A stretch of 64,000 nucleotides of DNA from Charina bottae (taxonomy: Eukaryota; Chordata; Lepidosauria; Squamata; Charinaidae). A model generated the notes under the pieces. It was not told the DNA's origin, searched no databases, and saw nothing but the letters and a program-made list of their open reading frames with translations. How positions within the stretch are numbered: the stretch's first letter is position 1; each line of letters starts with the position of its first letter. The stretch spans positions 69,045,414-69,109,413 of the forward strand of contig JALMGJ010000002.1 in the NCBI GenBank assembly GCA_023362775.1, written 5' to 3'. The position numbers and the translations under genes are program-made. Below, in pieces: positions 11,689-22,249 of this stretch.

Positions 11689-13694
11689 CCAGATCTCAAC
11701 ACCTCTGGGTGGTTCACAACAATCAAAGAAATTACAATAAGACCAATGCAAGATAAAAGATAAAGATAAAAGATGGCAAGTATGATGAAGCAAGGGGTCT
11801 CCCTCTCGCTCGCCAAAGGCCTGGGTGAAGAGCCAGGTCTTCACAACTCTTCTAAACAACAGCAGAGTGAGGGCCATCCAGATCTCGGGAAGAACCTCAT
11901 TCCAGGGGGCAGACACTGCTACAGAGAAGGCACGCTTCCAGGGTCCTGGTAGATGACATTGTTTAATCAAAGGAACACAGAGCATGCCAACTCTGCAGGA
12001 TTAAATTGGCCAGGCAGATGTTATGGGAGACAGGTAACCAGGCCCTGTGCCATGTAGGGCTTTATAAGTAACAATCAGCACCTTGCCCATTACTGCTTGC
12101 GCTGCCATATTTTGGACCAGTTGAAACTTCCAGGTGATCTTCAAGGGCAGCCCCAGGTAGATCACATTGCAGTTGTCAAACCACAAGGTGACTAGGGCAT
12201 GAGTGACTGTCCTCCTCCCCTTCTAGGAAAGTACACAACTGGTTCAGCAGATGGAGGGCTTCCTGGCCACCGCTGACACCTGCTCTTCAAGCAGGAGATG
12301 CAAGTCCAGGAAGACACCCCCACCCTTGAAGGGGGAAGTGCTACCCCATCCAAGGTCAAAGATGGAATATCCCCAGATATACCACAAACATCCACATCCA
12401 TTCAGTCTTGGTAGGATTGAGTCAGAGAGAATTCCTCCTCATCCAAACTTGCACAGACTCCAGGCACTGGGACAAAACCTTGACAGCCTCATTTGGCTGG
12501 CCTGGGGTCAAAAGATGTAATTGGGTATCATCAGCATACTGATGATACTGAACCCCAGACCGGTGGATAACCTCACCCAGCAGTTTCATGTAGATGTTGA
12601 AAAGGAGGGGAGAGAGAGTAGAACCCTGTGGCACCCCACACAGGAGGGGCCTAGGGAGCAATCTCTGTCCTCCAAGCAACACCAGCTGGAATTGGCCCCC
12701 AAGAAAGGAAAAGAACAACTGTAAAACAGTGTCCCCAATCCCCAACCCATGATCCAACTCAGAAGGATACTGTGGTCGACAGTATCAAAAAGCCACTGAG
12801 GGATCAAGGAGCACAAGGATGGATGCACAACTACCATTCTGGCTCTGCCACGGGTCATTGACAAGTGTGATCAAGGCTGTCTGAGTACTGGGTACAATCC
12901 AAGAATGAAACCTGACTGAAATGGGTCTAAATAATCAATTTCTCCAGGGCTCTCATCAGCTGCAGACCAACCACCATTTCAACAGCCTTCCCCAAAAAGG
13001 AGACTGGTCAGTAGTTGTTGAAAACCATTGGGTGCAAGGAGGGGGCACAGCCTGGCCTCTTTCAAGGCAGGAGGTACCACCCCCTCCTTCTGAGAGGTCA
13101 ACACCATGGCCTGGAACCAATTGCAGGTCACCTCCCTGGCCACTTTTACAATCCAGGAGGAGCCCAGGTCCAGTAAACAGGTGGCTGAGCTGAAAGCACA
13201 GAGAACTCTGTCCACTTCCTCAGGAGTACCTGTCTCAAACTCATCCCAGATTACACCCCCAGACTGTGCCCCAGACCCCTCAGCCTGACCCCCAGTCAGA
13301 GTCCAAGGTGGAGTGAATCTGAGCAACTTCATCCATGAGATAGCCTGAATAATCCTCACGGTGGCCCAATAGATGTTCTGAGGGGCCTCCCTGCCCAATA
13401 GGGACCAGGTCACCCTAAAGAGGTCAACAACAAACATCCTAAACAGGTCAGCTGGACAGCTATCAGTGGATGCAATAAGGGCAGAGAAATATTGATATTT
13501 TGCCACCCTTCTTGCCACAAGGTAATCCCAAATATGAATTTTTACCCATGTCCAGTCAGACTCACTTCAAGTCTTTCTCCAACAGCACTCCAGGTGTCTC
13601 TTCTGGCGCTTCATCTCCTGGAACCCCTCAGTAAACCAATGAGCAGCCCAGGATCGGTGCACAGGGAGAAGCCACAGAGGAGCAATATGAAAAT
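11644..13694 (-). mobile_element. L2-clade LINE, decayed antisense copy with (ATT)n tail
   Basis: On the minus strand it runs from the linker between endonuclease and reverse transcriptase (about 13694) to the 3' end. Recognisable pieces are ARRVAKYQYFSALIAS, PEEVDRVLC, the fingers-palm region with CGVPQGSTLSPLLFNIYMKL and YHQYADDTQLHLL (the YADD catalytic box, about 12560-12640), and the ALWN-like C-terminus. It ends in (ATT)n, seen as (AAT)n at 11645-11688 on the plus strand, unlike the AAAT tails of the other copies, so it is a different subfamily. Multiple frameshifts and stops make it a pseudogene. Confidence 0.88.
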
Positions 13695-13703
13695 TATATA
13701 TAT

Positions 13704-13753
<50 letters not shown>
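13695..13753. repeat. (AT)n dinucleotide repeat
   Basis: About 25 TA units, followed to about 13815 by low-complexity AT-rich sequence. Confidence 0.95.
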
Positions 13754-13757
<4 letters not shown>

Positions 13758-13815
13758 AATAAATATAAATTTATATTAATATATTTATAAATAATATATT
13801 AATATATTAAATAAA

Positions 13816-14921
13816 GATATGCTTACATATCAAAAGATATGATTAAATACCATCAGTGACAGATCCTCATATGCTCAAGTAAGTCATGAAGTGTTGAATT
13901 ATCAATTGTGATGAGATACAGGAAGTAGCTCTTACTTGAGGCAATGTTGGCAGGGGTGGCTACTTAAACAAGCAATAATTAGCATATGATTAAAGTAGGA
14001 TGCGAATATTTTAAACACAAATTAATGAATAGTAAACCCTTTCCTGACAGATTTCAGTAGGACTTGCTTCCGAGTATTAATAAACTTAGGATTGCCGCCA
14101 AGAAGGACTAAAATGCATGCTCTCTTCTGCATCCTTCCCATGGGTTCTCCCATAATTCATTTCAGCATCAGAGTGCCCAATCCTTAGACATCCTTAACAA
14201 GCAAGAAAACTTGGCACCATTGAAATCCATGGAGCAGTATACACATTGAGTATCTACTGCTGTCACTCATTTACGTTGTGTACTTCCTGTGAATCTCAGG
14301 CTGAAGTCTTATATTCCTCGAAGCTTCCAAAATCCTGTTCAGGAGCTCACTTAGCCCCAGGCAGCTGTCAGTTATTTATTTCTTGTTGGCGTCTAAGTCA
14401 GGAGACCCCCTGCTAAATTAGTGACAGCCCCCCTCTTGATTTGTGGAGCCTGCTTAGAAAGACAAGCTGTCATCTAAATAGTGTCGGGATGGTGGGCAGG
14501 GGGGAGTGAGCAGGAAGAGAGATGCTGGAGAAGATCACCTGACTTCCCACAAGGCTGAGGTGTCTAGAACACACAGTCGCAAAGGAAATCTGTCAATCAA
14601 TCAAGCTTAGCTTACTTACAATTTGCTTTTCTGAATGCCTGGGCAAAATATAAAGGCTAGGAGTACCTTGCCATAAGCCTGACACCTATTATTTGTATGT
14701 GGTGAGAAGTGTGATGTCATTTAAAAATAAGGTTGAAAATTAGAATAAATGAAACAGTTTACAGTTTGAAAACACTGAAGTCATAGCAATACATATGGGG
14801 TAGATAGAGAAGAAAGGGCTGGGACTTAGGTTCATGAATATAAAGAAGAGAGATAGAAATTCCTGTCTGTTATTACATAGTCTATTGTGAAAGAAAATAA
14901 CTCCTATGGTTCCTTAATGTT
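13816..14921. other. non-repetitive sequence, possible conserved non-coding block at 14340-14600
   Basis: No gene or transposon recognised. The 14340-14600 part has balanced base composition, little low-complexity sequence and no open frame, which is how ancient regulatory elements look, but conservation cannot be judged without an alignment. Confidence 0.25.
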
Positions 14922-14934
14922 TAAAATGGGAGTA

Positions 14935-15266
14935 AAAAGGTAAAGGTTTCCCCCGCACATTTGTGCAGTCGTGTCCGACTCTAGGGGCCAGTGCTCATAT
15001 CCGTTTCTTAGCCGAAGAGCCAGCGTTGTCTGAAGACGCTTCCATGGTCATGTGGCCGCATAACACGCGCGGAACGCTGTTACCTACCCACCAAAGTGGT
15101 ACCTATTAATCTACTTGCATTTGCATGCTTTCTAATTGCTAGGTTGGCAAGAGCTGGAGCTAGTGCGGGAGCTCACTCCGCACGCAGGGCTAGGGATTCG
15201 AACCTCTGAACTTGTGACCTTCCAATCGACAAGCCCGGCATCTTACCCGCTGAGCCACCACGCCCC
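14935..15266 (-). mobile_element. Sauria-type SINE, copy 1
   Basis: On the minus strand it begins with a tRNA-like head containing an RNA polymerase III A box (TGGCTCAGCGG, plus strand 15247-15257) and a perfect B box (GGTTCGAATCC, plus strand 15194-15204). It ends with a tail related to the BovB 3' end (GAGTCGGACACGACTGCAC), the organisation known for Sauria SINEs mobilised by BovB machinery. A perfect 13-bp duplication, TAAAATGGGAGTA, flanks it at 14922-14934 and 15267-15279. It is well preserved and probably fairly young. Confidence 0.93.
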
Positions 15267-15279
15267 TAAAATGGGAGTA

Positions 15280-15751
15280 GGCAACTTTTTTTCCCCTTTG
15301 ATCCTCACTTGAAATTTTTGAGTTTTGTTGAGTATCTGAGGGCCAGTGACATGGTGATGTTATCGAAGTGGATAGGGAGGATACTTCTGACTGTTTTCCC
15401 TATTTTTAAATAGTTTTAGGGCAAAACAAGGGCAAAATGGGCTTGCCAAGCCTTGCAGAAGCTTAACCCCATCCAGTTTGCTCTTTAATTGTTTCAAAAA
15501 ACAAGTACCACTGAAATTCAGTGATATAGTGACCCAAATTCATCAGTGTAATTGGGGACTACTCTGGAAGCTGCAAAATTGTGCCTGAGGCAGCAATGTC
15601 CACAGAGGGTGTGTGTGTGGGTGTGTGGGTGTGTGTGTTAACATTTGCAAGATTGCATGAATGGCACTGCAATGTACAAAAGGAACAGGGCATCCATCAT
15701 GATGGCAAGCCCACCATCTTGTAGATTTTGACCAATCCCCTGTGGATTCAG
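15280..15751. other. unrecognised sequence
   Basis: Contains a GT-rich run near 15608-15640. No gene recognised. Confidence 0.4.
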
Positions 15752-15800
15752 TGGTCTGAGGACTGTAGCTTGAATCATGTCAACTGGATTTCTATTTTCT

Positions 15801-15847
15801 CAGTGGAAACGTTTTGCTCCTTATCCAAGAAGCTTCTTCAGTCTGAG
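15801..15847 (-). ncRNA. hammerhead-like core in left PLE arm (family B)
   Basis: The minus strand reads CTGAAGA, then stem II GCTTCTT / AAGGAGC closed by GGAT, then AAAACG. Stem II pairs over 7 bp with one G-U. The catalytic-box G of GAAA is replaced by A, so cleavage is unlikely. The sequence is identical to the right-arm copy at 17261-17308. Confidence 0.6.
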
Positions 15848-15940
15848 CAAAGTTTGTAAGGGAATCCTTAAATATGTTTCTAGGGTGGCTGTGTGACCTT
15901 GCACCTAGGGCTAGGTCATGGTTATTTGAGATGTTTATTT

Positions 15941-16785
15941 CTAAGTCCCTTTATCATCCAAAGGAGGATTGTTAAGATTACCTTGCTGTTGTTGAGATTG
16001 CGAAATGGTCTTAATCTTCCTAGGCACAGAAGACAAAGCAGGAAGGAAAATAGGGGAAAGATTGTGCCTGAGGCCCCCACCTCTATTCAAAGAAGGATTT
16101 TCCAAGTTGGCATAAATGGATTCCTTGACCCCTCTTTCAAACCACTTATCTTCCCTGTCTAAAATGTGAACATTAATGTCCTCAACTGAGTGTCCTTTTT
16201 CCTTTAGATGAAGGTAAACTGCTGACTCTGGTCCTGTGGTGTTACTCCTCCTGTGTTGGGCCATCCTCCTGTACAAAGGTTGTTTGGTTTCTCCAATGTA
16301 GAGCTCAGAGCACTCCTCACTGCACTGGATTGCATACACTACATTGCTTTTCTTGTGTTTTGGAGTTTGATCTTTGGGGTGTACAAGCCTCTGTCTCAGT
16401 GTGTTGGTGGGTTTGAAATATACAGGTATGTGGTGTTTGCCAAATATCCTTTTTATCTTTTCAGACACGCCAGCCATGTAAGGAATGACCAGGTTCTTCC
16501 GTTTACTCTGAGTCTCAGCCCTGTCTGTCGCTGTTTTAGGTCTGGTAGACTTAGATTTAGTGAAGGCCCAATTTGGATATCCACAGGCCTTCAGAGCTGT
16601 TATCAGGTGCTGATTTTCATTCTTTTTGGAATCCATGGAGGTGGGGATGGTTTCTGCTCTGTGTGACAATGTCCTGATGACTCCTAGTTTGTGCTGTAGT
16701 GGATGGTGGGAGTCAAACATCAGATATTGATCTGTGTGTGTGGGTTTCCTGTAGATCCCTATTTCTAGCTTGCCACCGGTCCCAA
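15941..16785 (-). pseudogene. Penelope-like element ORF, RT C-terminus plus GIY-YIG endonuclease (left arm)
   Basis: An open frame of 259 codons ends at 15941, and its frame continues upstream to the arm junction with the PLE reverse-transcriptase phrase IYRKPTHTDQYL. The N-terminal part is the end of the reverse transcriptase and linker (FDSHHPLQHKLGVIRTL, VSEKIKRIFGKHHIPVYFKP). The C-terminal part is the GIY-YIG domain: VVYAIQCSEECSELYIGETK holds the paired VY and YIG motifs, followed by the helix LYRRMAQHRR. The reverse-transcriptase palm is missing, so it cannot act autonomously. The family is otherwise related to telomerase-like reverse transcriptases. I infer that this is a 5'-truncated relic with a still-open frame. 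Confidence 0.85.
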
Positions 16786-16786
16786 T

Positions 16787-17166
16787 GAGGACAACAGACT
16801 GGCATTCCTAGACTGTGAAGTCCTCATATCAATATCAGGTGGATGGCCCAACACAGGAGGAGTAACACCACAGGACCAGAGTCAGCAGTTTACCTTCATC
16901 TAAAGGAAAAAGGACACTCAGTTGAGGACATTAATGTTCACATTTTAGACAGGGAAGATAAGTGGTTTGAAAGAGAGGTCAAGGAATCCATTTATGCCAA
17001 CTTGGAAAATCCTTCTTTGAATAGAGGTGGGGGCCTCAGGCACAATCTTTCCCCTATTTTCCTTCCTGCTTTGTCTTCTGTGCCTAGGAAGATTAAGACC
17101 ATTTCGCAATCTCAACAACAGCAAGGTAATCTTAACGATCCTCCTTTGGATGATAAAGGGACTTAG
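16787..17166 (+). pseudogene. Penelope-like element ORF fragment (right arm)
   Basis: The plus-strand arm begins with a reverse-transcriptase phrase (DNRLAFLDCEVLI, about 16790-16830), skips the rest of the RT end and the GIY-YIG core, and resumes at MAQHRRSNTTGPESAVYLHL (16843 on). From there it is nearly identical to the left-arm protein to the C-terminus, for example REVKESIYAN against RGVKESIYAN. The internal deletion removes the YIG motif, so it encodes no active nuclease. Confidence 0.85.
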
Positions 17167-17260
17167 AAACAAACATCTCAAATAACCATGACCTAGCCCC
17201 AGGTGCAAGGTCTCACAGCCACCCTAGAAACATATTTAAGGATTCCCTTACAAACTTTGC

Positions 17261-17308
17261 TCAGACTGAAGAAGCTTCTTGGATAAGGAGCAAAACGTTT
17301 CCACTGAG
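17261..17308 (+). ncRNA. hammerhead-like core in right PLE arm (family B)
   Basis: CTGAAGA at 17266-17272 is followed by the GCTTCTT/AAGGAGC stem II and AAAAC at 17292-17296. It carries the same loss of the conserved G as the left arm, suggesting that the source element already had it. Confidence 0.6.
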
Positions 17309-17397
17309 AAAATAGAAATCCAGTTGACATGATTCAAGCTACAGACAATTCCACCTGGATGACTGAGAACCTTCATCGACATGGTCTGAGGACTGTA

Positions 17398-17974
17398 TAC
17401 TGGAATTAAGCATGGAGAAACTATTCAACAAGTGCTAGAGAAACAGTTTATTGTGCTAAATATTATAGGTTTCAAGTTTAAGACCTTCTTTAACAGGAAA
17501 CTATAATAAAAACATATACTAACTGAGGAATCCTCAAATTTGGGGGATTTCTTATTATTGATTGCTTCATCCCTCATTGCTAAAATGTTTTGCATTGGTT
17601 TGAATTCATAAATAAATATCTTAACATTCTTAGATAATTATCCCATATTGACTGTTTAGGATGATCTAGACATTTGTAATCCAAAATGTCAAAGTGAAAT
17701 GAGGCAGAGATAAAGCATTTTATCATGTGTTGATTTTAATCGTTATCATTATTGTAAAATTCTTCAAGATCTTTGCAGGGGAAAATATCATTAAGGCAAT
17801 TGTCAATCTCGCAGCACAAACAACTTTTTCTTGACCCCAAATACAGTGCTGAACATGAGCAAAACTCATCCACTTTCACATCCCATTTGCATATTGAGAA
17901 TGTATTAAAATGAGTTACCATTAAATATGTTTCTTTCCAAACCAACAAAATGCAGGAAAGAAATTATGAAAGAG
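17398..17974. other. unrecognised spacer between two PLEs
   Basis: AT-rich, without recognisable genes or repeats. It separates the duplications of the two fold-back elements by about 580 bp. Confidence 0.4.
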
Positions 17975-18077
17975 GCTCAGGACTTTGTATTGTCGAAGGC
18001 TTTCACGGCCGGAGTTCGATGGCTGTTGTGGGTCTTCCGGGCTGTGTGGCCGTGTTCTGGAAGTTGTGGTTCCTAAC

Positions 18078-18109
18078 GTTTCGCCAGCATCTGTGGCCAG
18101 CATCTTCAG
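18078..18109 (-). ncRNA. hammerhead-like core in left PLE arm (family C)
   Basis: The minus strand reads CTGAAGA, stem II GCTGG/CTGGC (two G-U pairs), then GAAACG. All core residues visible (CUGANGA and GAAA) are intact, unlike family B. Stems I and III are short and not obvious by eye. Confidence 0.6.
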
Positions 18110-18119
18110 GGGGCAGGAG

Positions 18120-18943
18120 CACAGATAGAAGCAAATTCTCTGTGCTCAGGTAGAGTGGCAATGTTCTATTTATAGAGCTAAATTATAGGAGATTAGGTGG
18201 GGTTTTTTGTTGTGTTGAAATGTTAACGAGTGGCTGATGAGCGTGATTAGCATGTTCATTGTGAGAAGTATTCCCATGACCTGGTGGTTGGACTGAGTTC
18301 GTTGACCTTTTGCAGGCTGTTTTTCAGGACTGGTAGCCAGGTTTTGCTAATTTTTAAACTTTCTTCTTTTTTATTGTAACTGTGCTGGTGTTTGTGAATT
18401 TCAATGGCTTCTCTGTATAATCTGGTGTAGTGGCTTTTGGTGTTGTCCAGTATTTCTGTGTTTTCAAATAGGATTTTGTGTCCTGTTTGCTTGAGAGCAT
18501 GTTCAGCTACTGAAGATTTTTCCAGTTGCTGTAGTCTGCAGTGTCTTTCGTGTTCTTTTATCCTGGTGTGAATGCTTCATTTTGTGGTTCCGATGTATAC
18601 TTGTCCGCAGCTGCATGGTATGCGGTATACTCCTGCAGCGGTGCGGGGGTCCCTTTGTCTTTAGCTGATTTTAGCATTTGTTGTATTTTTCTGGTGGGTC
18701 TGAAAACTGTTTGAAAGTTGTGTTTTTCCATCAGTTTTCCCATGCGGTCAGTGACTCCTTTGATGTAGGGCAGGAATACTTTGTTTGTGTGGGGCTGTTT
18801 TTCTTCAGTTGGATGTTGTTTTCTTGGTTTGATGGCTCTTTTTATTTCATTCTTGGAATAGCCATTCGCCTGTAGGACCCAATTCAGGTGGTTAAGTTCA
18901 TTGTTGAGAAATTGGGTTTCACAGTTTCGATTAGCACGATTAA
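18120..18943 (-). pseudogene. Penelope-like element ORF, RT C-terminus and GIY-YIG (left arm, broken)
   Basis: Translated on the minus strand the region gives the RT end (VTDRMGKLMEKHNFQTVFRP), then KIQQMLKSAKDKG and a GIY-YIG domain. In the left arm a frameshift by the proline-rich junction destroys the frame of the GVYRIPCSCGQVYIG motif that is open in the right arm. It extends further 5' than the right arm (phrases such as NELNHLNW and IKRAIKPRKQ), so it retains more of the RT region. Confidence 0.8.
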
Positions 18944-19486
18944 CACAACTTTCAAACAGTTTTCAGACCCACCAGAAAAATACAACAAATGCTAAAATCA
19001 GCTAAAGACAAAAGGGACCCCCGCACCGCTGCAGGAGTATACCGCATACCATGCAGCTGCGGACAAGTATACATCGGAACCACAAAACGAAGCATTCACA
19101 CCAGGATAAAAGAACACGAAAGACACTGCAGACTACAGCAACCGGAAAAATCTTCAGTAGCTGAACATGCTCTCAAGCGAACAGGACACAAAATCCTATT
19201 TGAAAACACAGAAATACTAGACAACACCAAAAGCCACTACACCAGATTATACAGAGAAGCCATTGAAATTCACAAACACCAGCACAGTTACAATAAAAAA
19301 GAAGAAAGTTTAAAAATTAGCAAAACCTGGCTACCAGTCCTGAAAAACACAGCCTGCAAAAGGTCAACGAACTCAGTCCAACCACCAGGTCATGGGAATA
19401 CTTCTCACAATGAACATGCTAATCACGCTCATCAGCCACTCGTTAACATTTCAACACAACAAAAAACCCCACCTAATCTCCTATAA
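18944..19486 (+). pseudogene. Penelope-like element GIY-YIG endonuclease fragment (right arm)
   Basis: An open frame of 165 codons (18989-19486) starts in the RT-endonuclease linker (MLKSAKDKRDP) and holds a full GIY-YIG domain. GVYRIPCSCGQVYIGTTKRS contains the GVY and YIG motifs and a CxC pair, followed by IHTRIKEHERHC (helix with the conserved R and H) and a downstream SSVAEHALKRTGH segment with a plausible catalytic E. The C-terminus has the typical SYNKKEESLKISKTW tail. The reverse transcriptase is absent. Confidence 0.88.
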
Positions 19487-19559
19487 TTTAGCTCTATAAA
19501 TAGAACATTGCCACTCTACCTGGGCACAGAGATTTTGCTTCTATCTGTTCTCCTGCCCT

Positions 19560-19591
19560 CTGAAGATGCTGGCCACAGATGCTGGCGAAAC
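19560..19591 (+). ncRNA. hammerhead-like core in right PLE arm (family C)
   Basis: CTGAAGA at 19560-19566, stem II GCTGG/CTGGC, GAAAC at 19587-19591. It is identical to the left-arm core, with CUGANGA and GAAA both intact. Confidence 0.6.
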
Positions 19592-19659
19592 GTTAGGAAC
19601 CACAACTTCCAGAACACGGCCACACAGCCCGGAAGACCCACAACAGCTCAGGACTTTGT

Positions 19660-20200
19660 CAATTTCTTTGTCATCAGGATAATTCTCTGAAAAGTGAACA
19701 AAACCAGATCGTATTTGGTGTTGGGGGGATAAGCTGGCAAAAGAGAACTTGAGTTAAAAATGGGCCAGATCCCTCTGGGAGAGGCAGTTAGCCAGCAGCC
19801 TGGAAAGCTGCTGACTGCTCCACTTTTAACCCCCTTCCTCCGTCCCCCTGGCAACACGCTGCTTCATTACACAAAAGCAAATACAGATGTCTGTATGGCC
19901 ACTGCTAGTAATGGGGTTGAATCCAGTTCCAGACGTCTCTCCTCCACATGGTTTTCCTACCTTGTTTATTCTAGAACTAAGGCACTGCTTTGCAAACTTG
20001 GTCTCATTCCATTCTACAACAAATCTGTACATTAATCATTGTGGAGGAAATGATAAATCTTCTGACAAATGCTAGTATTTTATGTTCTGTGTCTATAGTT
20101 ATAGCTATATATTTTTTTAAAAATGTGAAAGATAAAATGCCTTTGAGTCAAGCTTAACTCATGGTAATGTCTTCTGGGATATGTTTTCAACTTTCCAAAC
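19660..20200. other. unrecognised sequence
   Basis: Overlapping 60-90 residue frames on both strands at 19750-20035 have no recognisable domain. Confidence 0.35.
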
Positions 20201-20290
20201 TAGCCTACAGTTCAAGAATTTTCTGGTGGTCTTTCATCCATGGACCAACCAGGTCTAACCCTGCTTAGCTCTTTGATAAGAGATATTTTA
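20201..20290 (-). mobile_element. 5S rRNA-derived SINE fragment
   Basis: The plus strand carries, in order, TAGCCTACAG, GGTGGTCTTTCATCCATGG, ACCAACCAGGTCTAACCCTG and CTTAGCTCTTTGATAAGAGAT. This is the antisense order of vertebrate 5S rRNA, from its 3' end through box C to box A. It is too diverged for a 5S gene; a 5S-headed SINE is the likely source. Confidence 0.6.
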
Positions 20291-21930
20291 TCCAATATTT
20301 TTCTTTATGTGAACTACTACATTGTCACTGAGAACATTTAAGGACCAGTACTGCATTTAGCAATATGAAATACATGGGCACTATCCTGTTGGTGACAATC
20401 CAGATGACATATGTTGGATATTACAATTCAATTTAAAAAAAACTGAATTAAATGGGCAGAATCTCATGAGATCACCAAACCTCATAAGATTTTGGTTTTT
20501 CCCATCTGAAATTTTCTGGAAGAAACTCACCAGATTTCAAGTAAGAATGCCAAAGACTTCCCACAACACATACCAACACACACATCACACAAACTTCAGT
20601 GGTCTCCTTGGTCACAGATAGGAGAGTATTGACAAAACCTACAATCAGACTCCATCAATGCACTGGCTTCAGTATGTAAATTCTGCCACTGTAATCCAAA
20701 CTGCATTCATCATTCCTAATCCATGGACTTGAGATGCCATCACATGCCTCAAACACCATGTCCAAAAATAATACCTTGGAGACAAGCTGGAAGTCATTCA
20801 ATACAATGGAATGCCAGAAATGTTTAAAAAAATAAAACCAAAGTCTTACCTTCATTCAGATAAGTCATTTATCACATCATATTTCAGAGAGTCATTTATC
20901 ACTTCTTTTATCCATGTTAGGCACAAACCGGAAGACTGCAGAACCTAATCAATGAGCTATAATTATAGTCACCTCATCTTTCTCCCTCTGGGTTATCAGG
21001 TGTGGCTGGGGAATCTTGTGATTTTGAGTAGCACTGTCCTGATGCCACGTTTTGGCAGGAATAGCTCCATCACCAGATGAGCCCTAGATCTGAGATGGCC
21101 TTAGAAAAGAGCACTGAGTTGGCCTGCCTTCATGCATCTGCCTCCACTGATCATTCACTTGCTCTCTGCTCATCTGCACTCCTGCCTTGAGAAGAAGTGA
21201 GTGGAAACTACAGCTCTCTTCTCTTGTCTTTGTTCTCTACTGCCTTGGAGAGGGCAGCTGAAGAAGGATTGACAGGGAAGAGACAAAGCATAACCCTCAA
21301 GCAGGGGCGTGGGCCTCAGTAACTGAGCAAAGATCCTTGAAGATGGCCCAGGATGGGGTGGAATTATTCAATTTGCAGGAGAAACACCTGAATTTAGGAG
21401 AAGATACCCACTTTCAAATGGCCACTGGAATGCTTTGACAGAAAGACTGTCAAAAGGAGAGAAGAAAAGTGGGGGGAAGGGAATACCTACTTTTCCATTG
21501 GGGAGACTTTCCAACTGCCAAAGATCAGCAGAGATTAGTACTGAGACCGGTTGGTGATTTCACCATCATCTTCTCAACCTGTATTAGTCCAATATAATTA
21601 AGAATACAGTGTACTTTGGGGGAAACAAAGTTTGCTGTCCTTAGCAGCTAATCTGGCTGGCGCTCTGCATGCCGATAAACACAAGGATAGAGGCTTTCTG
21701 CCAGTGGGGGCATCTTTGAGTAGAGCTCAGCTCAGAATGCCCCTGCCAGCAGAAAAAGCAAGAAGAGGCCATCTTTCTCCATTTCCCTTTCTTACTGTCT
21801 CCCGCTTCACTATGATGCCAGTCTTCTAGAGAATCCACAAAGCCTCCAGAGCAGAACGTTGATGAGGTTCAATAAAGTGAAAGAGGAATTTGTAAGTCTG
21901 ACTTCCTCCACTGTTCCCTCAGCAGAAATG
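20291..21930. other. unrecognised sequence
   Basis: No supported gene. Overlapping opposite-strand frames at 21632-21838 show no features. Confidence 0.35.
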
Positions 21931-22249
21931 TTCCATTGGATTTTTTTTTTATTATTGATTATGTGCCATCAAGTCATTTTCAACTCCTTTTTAAAAAAAA
22001 TTATTAGGTTTTAAATATACATAGATAAAAGTCTGAAACAGAAAAGAAAATAGAAATACAAATCAAGTAAAGAAAGAGAATAAAAAGTGTAGTAAAGCAA
22101 AAAGAAAAAAGATAGAAATGAAACAAAGCAATTAGTCAACTTCCGATTTGTCTCTGGTCATAGTAATTTAACAATCTTATCTTACATGCTAGGTCTATAT
22201 AAAACATTAAAAAAACATTTCTTGTCTATTATATCAATATATATATATA

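Larger units (their letters stand above)
15768..17381. mobile_element. fold-back Penelope-like element (family B)
   Basis: The insertion has two head-to-head arms. The left arm (15768 to about 16786) reads on the minus strand, the right arm (about 16787-17381) on the plus strand. They share the PLE 3' coding region and 3' terminus as a long inverted repeat (about 15768-16265 against 16840-17337). A perfect 16-bp duplication, TGGTCTGAGGACTGTA, lies at 15752-15767 and 17382-17397, so the whole fold-back structure integrated as one unit. The right arm extends about 44 bp further out than the left arm. Confidence 0.88.
17989..19645. mobile_element. fold-back Penelope-like element (family C)
   Basis: Like its neighbour, this is a head-to-head structure. 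The left arm (17989 to about 18943) is antisense and the right arm (about 18944-19645) is sense; they share the RT end, GIY-YIG region and 3' terminus as an inverted repeat of roughly 700 bp with a few mismatches. A perfect 14-bp duplication, GCTCAGGACTTTGT, lies at 17975-17988 and 19646-19659. Here the left arm carries about 35 bp of the 3' terminus that the right arm lacks. The protein sequence differs clearly from family B, so these are independent insertions. Confidence 0.9.

Noticed and set aside
15181..15266. tRNA gene
   Set aside because: The A and B boxes belong to the head of a Sauria SINE with duplications and a BovB-like tail. The same applies at 48795-48880.
20201..20290. 5S rRNA gene
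   Set aside because: Too diverged and incomplete; better explained as a 5S-derived SINE.
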